Source of the DNA: Saccharothrix sp. S26
GTDB taxonomy: Bacteria; Actinomycetota; Actinomycetes; Mycobacteriales; Pseudonocardiaceae
DNA length: 64,000 nucleotides
Direction of reading: 5' to 3'
Assembly: GCF_021390395.1 (NCBI RefSeq)
Contig: NZ_JAJUWT010000028.1
Coordinates: 62,001 to 126,000, forward strand
Shown here in pieces: positions 43,238 to 51,585 of this stretch. The first letter of the stretch is position 1; the number at the start of each line of letters is the position of its first letter. A program made the position numbers and the translations under genes. The notes under the pieces are model-generated. The model was not told the origin of the DNA. It did no database searches and saw nothing but the letters and a program-made list of their open reading frames with translations.

Positions 43238-44026
43238 TCACCCCGGCAGGGTGAACGTCTCACCGCGGTCGACGCAGGTGACCGCCACCGGCGGCTTGCG
43301 GCGCTCGACCGCGGCGACGAAGTCCGACAGCGGCGACTTCATCACGCTGTAGTCGTCGAAGTGCACCGGCACGGCCTGCCGGGGCGCCAGCAGCTCCAGC
43401 AGGTCCACGCCCTGCTCGCCGTCCATCGTCAGCAGCACGCCCAGCACCTTGGTGCCCCCCAGGTGCAGCACCGCGACGTCGATCGAGGGGTAGCGCTCCC
43501 GGATCTCGCGCAGGTCGTCGTGCACGAGGGTGTCGCCGCTGAGGTACAGGCGCAGCGGCTCGGCCGCGGGCGTGGCCCGGTACTCGACCATGCTGCCCAT
43601 GACCGGCGGCAGCAACCGCGCCAACCGGCCCCGCGCGTGCCGACCCGGCAACGACGTCACGGTCACGCTCGCGCCGCCCTTCTCCAGCCGCAGGTCCGCC
43701 CACGTGGACAGCGCGACCGGCTCCCGGAACCCCCGCCGCGCCAGCCTGCGCGCCGCGTGCGGCGTGGTCAGCACGGGCAGGTCGCGGTCCAGCTCCCGCG
43801 CGGCGACCCGGTCGAAGTGGTCGCCGTGGAAGTGCGACAGCACGACCGCGTCCAACGGCGGCAGCTCGCCGATCCCGATGGCCGGGTCGGTCCGCCGCCG
43901 CGCCACCACGCCCTGGCCGATGTGCGTCCACTGGCCCCGGTGCAGGAAGTTCGGATCCGTCAGCAGCGTGAAGGGGCCCAACCGCAGCACCGCGGTCGCG
44001 TTGCCGACGAAGAACAGCGAGTTCAT
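43238..44026 (-). CDS. UlaG-like metallo-beta-lactamase-fold hydrolase
   Basis: 262 residues. The metal motif LSHFHGDHFDR (HxHxDH) follows a typical N-terminal FVGNATAVLRLGPFTLLTDPNF, and further ligands lie in SLPGRHARG, LYLSGDT and VPVHFDD. This is the cytoplasmic UlaG/RomA branch, which cleaves lactones or phosphodiesters; the substrate is unknown. A 10-bp GC hairpin ends 3 bp before its start on the coding strand and probably stops read-through from icmF. Confidence 0.9.
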   Translation of the reverse strand: MNSLFFVGNATAVLRLGPFTLLTDPNFLHRGQWTHIGQGVVARRRTDPAIGIGELPPLDAVVLSHFHGDHFDRVAARELDRDLPVLTTPHAARRLARRGFREPVALSTWADLRLEKGGASVTVTSLPGRHARGRLARLLPPVMGSMVEYRATPAAEPLRLYLSGDTLVHDDLREIRERYPSIDVAVLHLGGTKVLGVLLTMDGEQGVDLLELLAPRQAVPVHFDDYSVMKSPLSDFVAAVERRKPPVAVTCVDRGETFTLPG

Positions 44027-44028
44027 GG

Positions 44029-44052
44029 CGGCGGGGTGCCCGCACCCCGCCG
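44029..44052 (-). terminator. GC hairpin after icmF
   Basis: CGGCGGGGTGC pairs with GCACCCCGCCG across a 2-nt centre. It lies 43 bp after the icmF stop and just before the UlaG-like start, so it can end icmF transcripts or shield the next ribosome site. Confidence 0.55.
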
Positions 44053-44095
44053 GCTCAACCCACCCGTCCCCGATCCGCCTCGCGAGCGGCCCCGG

Positions 44096-47000
44096 TCAGA
44101 CGTTGCGCCGGTACTGGCCGCCCACCTCGAAGAACGCCTCGGTGATCTGCCCCAGCGTGCACACCCGCGCCGCGTCCATCAGCACCGCGAACACGTTCTC
44201 CCCCGACGCCGCGGCCTCCTTCAACCGCCGCAACGCGGGCTCGGCCTCGGCGGCGTGCGCGGCGGCGAACGCCCGCGTCCGCTCCACCTGCGACCGCTTC
44301 TCCTCCTCCGTCGCCCGCGCCAGCTCGATCGTCACCTGCTCGCGCCCGCCGTCCTCCGGCAGGAACGTGTTCACCCCGATCAACGGCAGCGAGCCGTCGT
44401 GCTTGCGCTGCTCGTACCGCATCGACTCGTCCTGGATCCGGCCGCGCTGGTAGCCGGTCTCCATCGCGCCCAGCACGCCGCCGCGCTCGGAGAGCCGGTC
44501 GAACTCCGCCAGCACCGCCTCCTCGACCAGGTCGGTCAGCTCCTCGATCACGAACGAGCCCTGCAACGGGTTCTCGTTCGCCGACAGGCCCCACTCCTTG
44601 TTGATGATGAGCTGGATCGCCATCGCCCGCCGCACCGACGACTCCGTCGGCGTGGTGATCGCCTCGTCGTAGGCGTTGGTGTGCAACGAGTTCGTGTTGT
44701 CGTACAACGCGCACAACGCCTGCAACGTGGTGCGGATGTCGTTGAAGTCCATCTCCTGCGCGTGCAGCGACCGGCCCGACGTCTGCACGTGGTACTTGAA
44801 CTTCTGCGACCGCTCGTTCGCGCCGTACCGCTCGCGCATCGCGATCGCCCAGATCCGCCGCGCCACCCGGCCGATCACGCTGTACTCGGCGTCCATGCCG
44901 TTGGAGAAGAAGAACGACAGGTTCGGCGCGAAGTCGTCGACGTCCATGCCCCGCGCCAGGTACGACTCGACGTAGGTGAACCCATTGGCCAGCGTGAACG
45001 CCAACTGGCTGATGGGGTTCGCCCCCGCCTCGGCGATGTGGTAGCCCGAGATCGACACCGAGTAGAAGTTGCGCACCTTCTGCTCGATGAACCACTCCTG
45101 GATGTCGGCCATCATCCGCAACGAGAACTCGGTGGAGAAGATGCAGGTGTTCTGCCCCTGGTCCTCCTTGAGGATGTCGGCCTGCACGGTGCCGCGCACG
45201 GTCGACAGCGCCCGCGACCTCAGCTCCCGCGCCTCCGCCTCGGACGGTTCGCGGCCGTGCTCGGCGCGGAACTTGTCGACCTGCTGGTCGACCACCGTGT
45301 TGAGGAAGAACGCCAGGATCGTCGGCGCGGGACCGTTGATCGTCATCGACACCGACGTGCTCGGCGCGGTCAGGTCGAACCCGGCGTAGAGCGCCTTCAT
45401 GTCGTCCAGCGTCGCGATCGACACACCCGACGTGCCGATCTTGCCGTAGACGTCCGGCGGGGTGTCCGGGTCGCGCCCGTACAGCGTCACCGAGTCGAAC
45501 GCGGTCGACAGCCGGGTCGCCTCCGAGCCCTGCGACAGGTACTTGAACCGGCGGTTCGTGCGGAACGCGTCACCCTCGCCCGCGAACATCCGCGCCGGGT
45601 CCTCGCCGTCGCGCTTGAACGGGAACACCCCCGCCGTGTACGGGAAGTGCCCCGGCAGGTTCTCCTTGCGCAGGAACCGCAACAAGGTGCCGTCGTCCTC
45701 GTAGCGCGGCAACGACACCCGCCGCACCTTGTTGCCCGACAACGTCTCCCGGGTCAGCTTGGTGTGGATCTCCCGGTCCCGCACCCGCACGACCATCTCG
45801 TCGCCGCTGTAGGACTCCACCACCCCGGGCCACGCCGCCAGCAGCTCCGCGGACTCCGCGTCGACCTGCTTGCGCGCCGACTCCAGCAGCGACGTGATCG
45901 CCGCCGTGTCGTGCCCGGCCGACTCCAGCTCCTCCCGCGCCGCGCCCAGGTGCGCCACCCGCCGCACCGCGTCCACGTGCGTCTCGGTGGCCCGGTGGTA
46001 GCCCCGCACCGTCTCCGCGATCTCGGCCAGGTACCGCACCCGCGTCGGCGGCACCACGGTCGCCGCCGACGTCGACACCTTGCCCGTCACGGCCGGCAGC
46101 GCGCCCTCGGTCACGTCCAGCCCGCGCTGCGCCAGCTCGCCCCGCAGGTGCTGGTACAGCGCGGTCACGCCGTCGTCGTTGAACGTCGCCGCCGACGTGC
46201 CGAAGACCGGCATGTCCTCCCACGAGGCGCCGAACGCCTCCCGGTTGCGCACCAACTGCCGCGCCACGTCGCGGCGCGCGTCCTCCGCGCCCCGTCGTTC
46301 GAACTTGTTGATCGCCACCGCGTCGGCGAAGTCCAGCATGTCGATCTTCTCCAGCTGCGACGCCGCGCCGAACTCCGGCGTCATCACGTACAGCGAGAGG
46401 TCGACGAACGGCACGATCGCCGCGTCGCCCTGGCCGATGCCCGGCGTCTCGACCACGACCAGGTCGAACCCGGCCGCCTTGCAGGCCGCGATGGCGTCGG
46501 ACAGGCCGTCGGGCACCTCGGAGCCCGCCCGCCGGGTGGCCAGCGAGCGGAAGAACACCCGGTCGCCGTCCAGGCAGTTCATCCGGATCCGGTCGCCGAG
46601 CAGCGCGCCGCCGCCCTTGCGCCGCGTGGGGTCCACCGCCAGCACCGCGACCCGCAGCTTGTCCTGCTGGTCCAGCCGGAACCGGCGCACCAGCTCGTCG
46701 GTCAACGACGACTTGCCCGAACCACCCGTCCCGGTGATCCCGAGGACGGGCACCGGGCGTTCCGCCGCGGCGCGGTTCACCCGGTCGTGCACCTCCGCCG
46801 GCAGCGCGCCGGCCTCGATCAGCGTGATCGCGCGGGCCAGCACGTCCTCGGCGCCGGTGAACAACCCGTCCCACGACGGCGGCGTCCGGTCGGCCAGCGG
46901 GTAGTCGCACGCCTCCACCATCGTGTTGATCATCCGGGCGAGGCCGAGGCGCTGGCCGTCGGCCGGCGAGAAGATCCGCGCCACGCCGCGCGAGTGCAGC

Positions 47001-47335
47001 AACTCGATCTCCTCCGGCACGATCACGCCGCCGCCGCCGCCGAACACCTTGATGTGCCCCGCGCCGCGCTCGGCCAGCAGTTCGACCAGGTAGGTGAAGT
47101 ACTCGACGTGACCGCCCTGGTAGGCGCTGATCGCGATGCCCTGCACGTCCTCCTGCACGGCCGCGGCGACGACCTCGCGCACCGAGCGGTTGTGGCCGAG
47201 GTGCACCACCTCGGCGCCCTGGGACTGCAGGATGCGCCGCATGATGTTGATCGCGGCGTCGTGCCCGTCGAACAGGCTGGCCGCGGTCACGAAGCGGACC
47301 GGGTGCGACGGGGTGTGCAGCGGGGCAGCGGTCAC
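44096..47335 (-). CDS. icmF: fused isobutyryl-CoA mutase IcmF
   Basis: 1079 residues. Three parts in order: a B12-binding domain (ASLFDGHDAAINIMRR with the cobalt His; GGGGGVIVP), a MeaI-type GTPase chaperone (GITGTGGSGKSSLTDEL; VVVETPGIGQGD), and the large mutase barrel (GTSGVSIATLDDMKALY to SRYxxx-like end). The fusion converts isobutyryl-CoA and butyryl-CoA with adenosylcobalamin, and the GTPase loads and repairs the cofactor. It acts in valine/fatty-acid carbon flow. GTG 47335 start. A 7-5-7 inverted repeat lies 45 bp upstream. No B12 riboswitch is seen. Confidence 0.95.
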   Translation of the reverse strand: MTAAPLHTPSHPVRFVTAASLFDGHDAAINIMRRILQSQGAEVVHLGHNRSVREVVAAAVQEDVQGIAISAYQGGHVEYFTYLVELLAERGAGHIKVFGGGGGVIVPEEIELLHSRGVARIFSPADGQRLGLARMINTMVEACDYPLADRTPPSWDGLFTGAEDVLARAITLIEAGALPAEVHDRVNRAAAERPVPVLGITGTGGSGKSSLTDELVRRFRLDQQDKLRVAVLAVDPTRRKGGGALLGDRIRMNCLDGDRVFFRSLATRRAGSEVPDGLSDAIAACKAAGFDLVVVETPGIGQGDAAIVPFVDLSLYVMTPEFGAASQLEKIDMLDFADAVAINKFERRGAEDARRDVARQLVRNREAFGASWEDMPVFGTSAATFNDDGVTALYQHLRGELAQRGLDVTEGALPAVTGKVSTSAATVVPPTRVRYLAEIAETVRGYHRATETHVDAVRRVAHLGAAREELESAGHDTAAITSLLESARKQVDAESAELLAAWPGVVESYSGDEMVVRVRDREIHTKLTRETLSGNKVRRVSLPRYEDDGTLLRFLRKENLPGHFPYTAGVFPFKRDGEDPARMFAGEGDAFRTNRRFKYLSQGSEATRLSTAFDSVTLYGRDPDTPPDVYGKIGTSGVSIATLDDMKALYAGFDLTAPSTSVSMTINGPAPTILAFFLNTVVDQQVDKFRAEHGREPSEAEARELRSRALSTVRGTVQADILKEDQGQNTCIFSTEFSLRMMADIQEWFIEQKVRNFYSVSISGYHIAEAGANPISQLAFTLANGFTYVESYLARGMDVDDFAPNLSFFFSNGMDAEYSVIGRVARRIWAIAMRERYGANERSQKFKYHVQTSGRSLHAQEMDFNDIRTTLQALCALYDNTNSLHTNAYDEAITTPTESSVRRAMAIQLIINKEWGLSANENPLQGSFVIEELTDLVEEAVLAEFDRLSERGGVLGAMETGYQRGRIQDESMRYEQRKHDGSLPLIGVNTFLPEDGGREQVTIELARATEEEKRSQVERTRAFAAAHAAEAEPALRRLKEAAASGENVFAVLMDAARVCTLGQITEAFFEVGGQYRRNV

Positions 47336-47379
47336 GACTGGCTCCTTCGGCAGCGCGGAACTGCGTCCAGATTACTAGG

Positions 47380-47398
47380 ACATCCGTCTATCGGATGT
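47380..47398. promoter_or_regulatory. inverted repeat operator upstream of icmF
   Basis: ACATCCG-TCTAT-CGGATGT has perfect 7-bp arms and a 5-bp spacer, 45-63 bp before the icmF start. The symmetry suits a TetR/GntR dimer; no such gene is adjacent. Confidence 0.6.
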
Positions 47399-47552
47399 AG
47401 GAGCGAGTTGTGCGACGGGTCACGCGCACGCGACCGGACAAATCAGGCAAATGCGAAGCCAAACCCCCGGCGTCGATCGTTTTCGCAACCCTGGTCGCGC
47501 CCCTCCGAGACGACGCGTGTACTTTCCGTCCAAACGGGGTAGAGGATCTTCC

Positions 47553-47720
47553 ATGAGCAGCACACCTATCTACGACGAGCTGGCCGCCATCCTGCTCGCC
47601 GACCACCCAGGCACCGCTGACGCGGCGGCGGCCGGGGCACCGCAGGCCGAGCCTGCCGAGGAGCCGTCCAAGCAGGTCAGGACAGGCGGCAGGCGGCGCA
47701 AGCCCGAGCCGGACGCCTGA
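47553..47720 (+). CDS. 55-residue small protein, function unknown
   Basis: ATG 47553 is preceded by AGAGGATCTTCC, with AGAGGA at a usable distance. The sequence opens MSSTPIYDELAAILLADHPG, is Ala/Glu-rich in the middle and ends in a basic KQVRTGGRRRKPEPDA tail. No domain is recognised. Its codon use is like its neighbours. It sits alone between the divergent icmF gene and the LexA box of the AlkB gene. A short hairpin (47726-47741) follows the stop. Confidence 0.6.
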   Translation: MSSTPIYDELAAILLADHPGTADAAAAGAPQAEPAEEPSKQVRTGGRRRKPEPDA

Positions 47721-47725
47721 CCTTT

Positions 47726-47741
47726 TTCAGTCGACACTGAA
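47726..47741. other. short perfect inverted repeat after the 55-residue gene
   Basis: TTCAGT-CGAC-ACTGAA forms a 6-bp stem. On the + strand there are five T before it rather than after it, so it is a poor terminator. It lies 20 bp upstream of the LexA box and may be a second operator. Confidence 0.35.
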
Positions 47742-47760
47742 GCTATAGAGCACACTGGGG

Positions 47761-47776
47761 TCGAACGCGTGTTCGA
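47761..47776. promoter_or_regulatory. LexA (SOS) box of the AlkB gene
   Basis: TCGAAC-GCGT-GTTCGA is a perfect match to the actinobacterial LexA consensus (TCGAAC-RNRY-GTTCGA), inside a longer palindrome GGGGTCGAACGCGTGTTCGA. It lies just before a -10 TATGCT and 20 bp before the AlkB ATG, so LexA would block RNA polymerase. Confidence 0.88.
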
Positions 47777-47784
47777 CCCCGGGT

Positions 47785-47790
47785 TATGCT
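47785..47790 (+). promoter_or_regulatory. -10 element of alkB-like gene, leaderless start likely
   Basis: TATGCT ends 6 bp before ATG 47797. A start of transcription about 7 bp on would fall at the ATG, so the message is probably leaderless; no Shine-Dalgarno is seen before the ATG. Confidence 0.55.
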
Positions 47791-47796
47791 GGGCCC

Positions 47797-48417
47797 ATGC
47801 AGGTGTCGCTGTTCGACGACGGCGCCGACGCGCCCGCGCTGGGCCCGCTCACCGGTGTGCGGCGGACCGAGCTGGGCCACGGCGCCTGGGTCGACGTGCT
47901 CCCCGGCTGGCTGACCGGAGCCGACGCGCTGTTCCGCCGCCTGGCCGACGAAGTGCCCTGGCGGGCCGAGCGCAGGCAGATGTACGAGCGCGTGGTGGAC
48001 GTGCCGCGCCTGCTCTGCTTCTACGACGAGCGCACGCCGCTGCCCGACCCGGTGCTGACGCGGGCGCGCGACGAGTTGAGCGCCTGGTACGGCGAGGAGC
48101 TGGGCGAGCCGTTCCGCACCGCCGGGCTCTGCTACTACCGCGACGGCCGCGACTCCGTCGCCTGGCACGGTGACACGATCGGGCGGGGTTCGACCGAGGA
48201 CACGATGGTGGCGATCGTGTCCGTCGGCACGCCGCGTGCGTTGGCGTTGCGCCCGCGCGGGGGCGGCGGCGCGACCGTCCGGTACGCGCTGGGCCACGGC
48301 GACCTGATCGTGATGGGCGGCTCGTGCCAGCGGACGTGGGAGCACGCCGTGCCGAAAGCGGGCAAAGCGGTCGGACCGCGCATCAGCATCCAGTTCCGCC
48401 CCCGCGGAGTGCGCTGA
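47797..48417 (+). CDS. AlkB-family alpha-ketoglutarate-dependent DNA repair dioxygenase
   Basis: 206 residues. Iron ligands are the His and Asp in AWHGDT and the distal His in RTWEHAVPK; the ketoglutarate Arg is in RISIQFRPRG. The N-terminal MQVSLFDDG opening is common to actinobacterial AlkB proteins. It oxidatively removes methyl groups from damaged DNA bases. A perfect LexA box and close -10 imply SOS induction. The start is fixed by the -10 position. Confidence 0.92.
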   Translation: MQVSLFDDGADAPALGPLTGVRRTELGHGAWVDVLPGWLTGADALFRRLADEVPWRAERRQMYERVVDVPRLLCFYDERTPLPDPVLTRARDELSAWYGEELGEPFRTAGLCYYRDGRDSVAWHGDTIGRGSTEDTMVAIVSVGTPRALALRPRGGGGATVRYALGHGDLIVMGGSCQRTWEHAVPKAGKAVGPRISIQFRPRGVR

Positions 48418-48469
48418 CCACCGGAAATCTCGTCCTTGTGGAGCATGACCGCCGTCACTACTCTCCCTC

Positions 48470-48483
48470 TGGGAGCGCTCCCA
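48470..48483. promoter_or_regulatory. CelR/CebR-type operator of GH5 gene
   Basis: TGGGAGCGCTCCCA, identical to the box at 6880, lies 32 bp upstream of the GH5 start. The same regulator should control both genes, with cellobiose or a related sugar as inducer in known systems. Confidence 0.88.
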
Positions 48484-48515
48484 GAACGTTGCGAACATCC
48501 TCAAAGGAGAGCGGT

Positions 48516-50105
48516 ATGCGGCAACGGAGATCCATCTTCGGCGCTCTGCTCGCGGCTGCGGTGGCCGTGAGCGGAGTGGTCGTGATGGCGACGGCGGGAC
48601 AGGTCACGGCGGCCCCGGCCGGTGGTTACCTGCACACCGCGGGCAACAAGATCGTCGACAGCACCGGCGCGACGGTCCGGCTGACCGGCATCAACTGGTT
48701 CGGCATGGAGACCGACAACAAGACCTTCCACGGGCTGTGGTCCAGCCGCACGTGGAAGCAGCAGCTCGACCAGATGGCCTCGCTGGGCTACAACACCCTG
48801 CGCGTGCCGTTCTCCAATGACGCGCTCAAGCCGGGCGCGACGGCGTCGGGCGTCAACGACTACGTCAACCCCGACCTGGTCGGGCTGTCGCCGTTGCAGA
48901 TCCTGGACAAGGTCATCGACTACGCGGGCCAGAAGGGGATGCGCATCATCCTCGACCGGCACCGCCCGACCAGCGCCGGGCAGTCCGCGCTCTGGTACAC
49001 GGCGACCGTGCCGGAGAGCACCTGGATCAACGACTGGAAGATGCTCGCGCAGCGGTACGCGGGCAACACCACGGTCATCGGCGCGGACCTGCACAACGAG
49101 CCGCACGCCGAGGGCACCAACCCCAACGCCACCGGCGCGTGCTGGGGCTGCGGCGTGGTGGAGCGCGACTGGCGGCTGGCCGCCGAGCGGGCGGGCAACG
49201 CGATCCTGTCCGTGCAGCCGAACTGGCTGATCTTCGTGGAGGGCGTGAGCTGCCCGAGCGGCGGGCTGTCCGACACCTGGGACAACGACCCGTCCAACGA
49301 CGAGGACTGCGGCTGGTGGGGCGGCAACCTGTCCAAGGCGGGCCAGTACCCGGTGCGGCTGAACGTGCCGAACCGGCTGGTCTACTCGCCGCACGAGTAC
49401 GCGACGTCGGTGTTCGAGCAGAAGTGGTTCACCGCGCCCGACTTCCCCGCGAACATGCCGGCGATCTGGGACAAGTACTGGGGCTACCTGTACAAGAGCA
49501 ACACCGCGCCGCTGATGATGGGCGAGTTCGGGTCCACGCTGGCCAACCCGAAGGACAAGGTGTGGCTGGAGAACCTGATGGCCTACACCGGCAAGGGCGT
49601 GGACGGGATCTCGTTCACCTACTGGTCGTGGAACCCGAACTCGGGTGACACGGGCGGCATCGTCGGCGACGACTGGACCACGGTGAACCAGGCCAAGCAG
49701 TCGATCCTGCAGCCGTACCTGATCCCGCCGACCGGTGGTGGGACGACCACTACCACCACGACGACGACCACGACGTCCGGCGGCAACGGCACGGGCGCGT
49801 GCAAGGCGGCGTGGCGTCAGGACAACGCGTGGCAGGGCGGTTTCCAGGGCTCGCTGACCGTGACCAACAGCGCCACGAGCGCCGTGAACCCGTGGAAGGT
49901 CGTGTTCACGCTGCCCACGGGCGTGACCATCGGCAGCGGGTGGAACGGGACGTTCAGCCAGAGCGGCACGACGGTCACCGTGACCGCGCCGTCGTACGCG
50001 CCGTCGCTGGGCGCGGGCGCCTCGGTCTCGCTCGGCTTCACCGCCAACGGCCCGGCCGGCGCGCCTGCCGGCGTGACGCTGGGCGGAGCCGCCTGCACGG
50101 CATGA
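48516..50105 (+). CDS. secreted GH5 endoglucanase with C-terminal CBM2
   Basis: 529 residues. A signal peptide (FGALLAAAVAVSGVVVMATAG) is followed by a GH5 barrel (about 40-400) with the acid/base Glu in DLHNEPHAEG and nucleophile Glu in LMMGEFGS, a Thr-rich linker near residue 415, and a CBM2 (about 430-528, first and last Cys at ACKAAW and AACTA) for cellulose. It cleaves beta-1,4-glucan outside the cell. ATG 48516 follows AAAGGAG. The CelR-type box upstream and a strong terminator downstream make it a single-gene unit. Confidence 0.95.
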   Translation: MRQRRSIFGALLAAAVAVSGVVVMATAGQVTAAPAGGYLHTAGNKIVDSTGATVRLTGINWFGMETDNKTFHGLWSSRTWKQQLDQMASLGYNTLRVPFSNDALKPGATASGVNDYVNPDLVGLSPLQILDKVIDYAGQKGMRIILDRHRPTSAGQSALWYTATVPESTWINDWKMLAQRYAGNTTVIGADLHNEPHAEGTNPNATGACWGCGVVERDWRLAAERAGNAILSVQPNWLIFVEGVSCPSGGLSDTWDNDPSNDEDCGWWGGNLSKAGQYPVRLNVPNRLVYSPHEYATSVFEQKWFTAPDFPANMPAIWDKYWGYLYKSNTAPLMMGEFGSTLANPKDKVWLENLMAYTGKGVDGISFTYWSWNPNSGDTGGIVGDDWTTVNQAKQSILQPYLIPPTGGGTTTTTTTTTTTSGGNGTGACKAAWRQDNAWQGGFQGSLTVTNSATSAVNPWKVVFTLPTGVTIGSGWNGTFSQSGTTVTVTAPSYAPSLGAGASVSLGFTANGPAGAPAGVTLGGAACTA

Positions 50106-50114
50106 CGCTCGACC

Positions 50115-50148
50115 GCCCCGCCCGGCCGGCTTGGGGACCGGGCGGGGC
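50115..50148 (+). terminator. terminator of GH5 gene
   Basis: GCCCCGCCCGG pairs with CCGGGCGGGGC across a 12-nt loop, starting 10 bp after the GH5 stop. Confidence 0.75.
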
Positions 50149-50171
50149 AACCCGCACGGCATGAAGATCGG

Positions 50172-50199
50172 CGGTCCCACCCGGCGCCGGGTGGGACCG
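50172..50199. repeat. 28-bp perfect palindrome
   Basis: CGGTCCCACCCGGC and its complement join without spacer into a perfect 28-bp palindrome between the GH5 and CsbD terminators. It can act as a cruciform or back-up terminator for both strands. Confidence 0.7.
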
Positions 50200-50201
50200 G
50201 C

Positions 50202-50267
50202 GCACGAGCGCGGCGGGTGCCAGGGCCGGACTCGCCGGTCGTGGCACCCGCCGCGCTGTGCTCGTGC
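50202..50267 (-). terminator. long hairpin terminator of CsbD gene
   Basis: Arms of 14 bp (CGCGGCGGGTGCCA) plus an outer 7-bp GCACGAG/CTCGTGC pair, with a 5-nt bulge, close around a ~19-nt loop that itself has paired GCCGG/CCGG. It starts 1 bp after the CsbD stop on its strand. Confidence 0.75.
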
Positions 50268-50268
50268 G

Positions 50269-50442
50269 TCAGTTCTTGAACGCGTCCTTGACCTTCTCGG
50301 CCGCCTGCTTGAGGTTGCCCTTGACCTGCTCGCCCCGGCCCTCGGCCTCGAGGTCGGGGTCGTCGGTCGCGCGACCGGCCGTTTCCTTCGCCTTGCCCTT
50401 GAGCTCGTCCGCCTTGGCGTCGAACTTGTCGTCGATACCCAT
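50269..50442 (-). CDS. CsbD family stress-response protein
   Basis: 57 residues: MGIDDKFDAKADELKGKAKE opening, GRGEQVKGNLKQAAEKVKDA closing. The charged, Lys/Glu/Ala helical pattern with repeated KGK/KGN units is the CsbD signature. Members are small abundant proteins of general stress, often under alternative sigma factors; the exact role is not known. Too short for usual ORF cut-offs. It lies between strong hairpins and 75 bp from the esterase gene on the same strand. Confidence 0.9.
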   Translation of the reverse strand: MGIDDKFDAKADELKGKAKETAGRATDDPDLEAEGRGEQVKGNLKQAAEKVKDAFKN

Positions 50443-50517
50443 GGTCTGCGGGTACCCCGTCGGGGCCGCCGTTGAACGTCCCGGGGGCTTTCGCCCGACC
50501 GTGGACCAGCCCGGAGG

Positions 50518-51585
50518 TCAGGGGTGGGTCAGGCCGGCCATCAGCAGACCCACGAAGTGCTCCATGTCCGCCAGCAGGCACGGCAACTGTGCGTGCTTGC
50601 CCGTGCAGCCCTCGGCCCACCCGCTGCCGTCGCCGTAGTCGACGAACGCGTGCGGGATGCCGGCCGCCACCAGGTGGTCGCGGGTGACGAGGTTGGTCGC
50701 CCACGCCCGGTTCTCGACCACGGCCTGCACCGGGTCCACCGTGAGGTCTCCCCCGTTGCCCGTGTACAGCGCCACGCCCATGCCGCGCAGCGACCCGACG
50801 TGCTGCGCGGGGCTCTCCCGGTTCCACCCGCCGTCCAGCGGCCAGATCGGCGGGCCGAAGATCGAGTCCACGGGGACCGTCGGCGTGCCGCTGCCGGGCA
50901 GTCGGGTGGACGCGACGACCGCCACCCGCTGCTCCTGGCTGAGCAGGTCGAGCCCGCCGGAGAAGCTGCCGACGTAGCCGAACAGGTCGGGCCGGTGCTC
51001 GGCGTAGTGCATCGCGCCGAACCCGCCCATCGAGTGCCCCGAGATCGCCCGCCCGTCCCGTCGCGCGATCGTGCGCAGGTTCGCGTCCACGAACGGGATC
51101 ACCTGGTCCAGGTGGAACGACTCCCAGTTCTGCGGGCCGAGGGCGGAGGGCGGGTTGACCCAGTTCGTGTACCAGCCGCGGCCGGAGCCGTTGGGCGCGA
51201 CGGTGATCAGCGGGACGCCGACCGTGGTCTGCTCGAACAGCCGCTGGTTCGCGACCGTGTTCGGGCGGTCCGGGTGGCCGTGCAGGTGGTACTGCACCGG
51301 GTACCGGGTGGTGGCGGCCTGGTCGTAGCCCTCCGGCAGCGTCACCATGATCGCGTGCTCGCCGGAGACCTGGCCCTCCATCACCGAGTACGCCGGCACG
51401 TGGGCGGTGCGGACGGTGAACACGAACGTGCGCTCGTTCCCGTCCACCCACGCGGGCTGGCTCACCACGGTCAGCCCGTGCCCGTCGGCGAACACCGGCG
51501 GCGCGCTCGAGGCCGACGTGGTCGCGCCGACACCCGACAGGACGACACCGAGCACGCCCGCCACGGCGGTCAGTCGCCGGATCAC
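50518..51585 (-). CDS. secreted esterase (antigen-85/EstA-like alpha/beta hydrolase)
   Basis: 355 residues. Signal peptide (LTAVAGVLGVVLSGVGATTSA), then an esterase-D-type alpha/beta fold: YPVQYHLHGHPDR oxyanion region, nucleophile elbow ISGHSMGGFGAM, and His in DMEHFVGLL near the end. This group includes esterases and mycolyl transferases; with no mycolic-acid context an esterase is safer. GTG 51585 overlaps the stop of the beta-lactamase-fold gene (GTGA). Confidence 0.9.
   Translation of the reverse strand: MIRRLTAVAGVLGVVLSGVGATTSASSAPPVFADGHGLTVVSQPAWVDGNERTFVFTVRTAHVPAYSVMEGQVSGEHAIMVTLPEGYDQAATTRYPVQYHLHGHPDRPNTVANQRLFEQTTVGVPLITVAPNGSGRGWYTNWVNPPSALGPQNWESFHLDQVIPFVDANLRTIARRDGRAISGHSMGGFGAMHYAEHRPDLFGYVGSFSGGLDLLSQEQRVAVVASTRLPGSGTPTVPVDSIFGPPIWPLDGGWNRESPAQHVGSLRGMGVALYTGNGGDLTVDPVQAVVENRAWATNLVTRDHLVAAGIPHAFVDYGDGSGWAEGCTGKHAQLPCLLADMEHFVGLLMAGLTHP

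Noticed and set aside
43049..47542. 1497-residue frame antisense to icmF
   Set aside because: Shadow frame rich in Arg/His; icmF is unmistakable on the minus strand.
47336..47552. B12 riboswitch upstream of icmF
   Set aside because: Looked for the conserved B12-box and paired elements; only the short inverted repeat is present.
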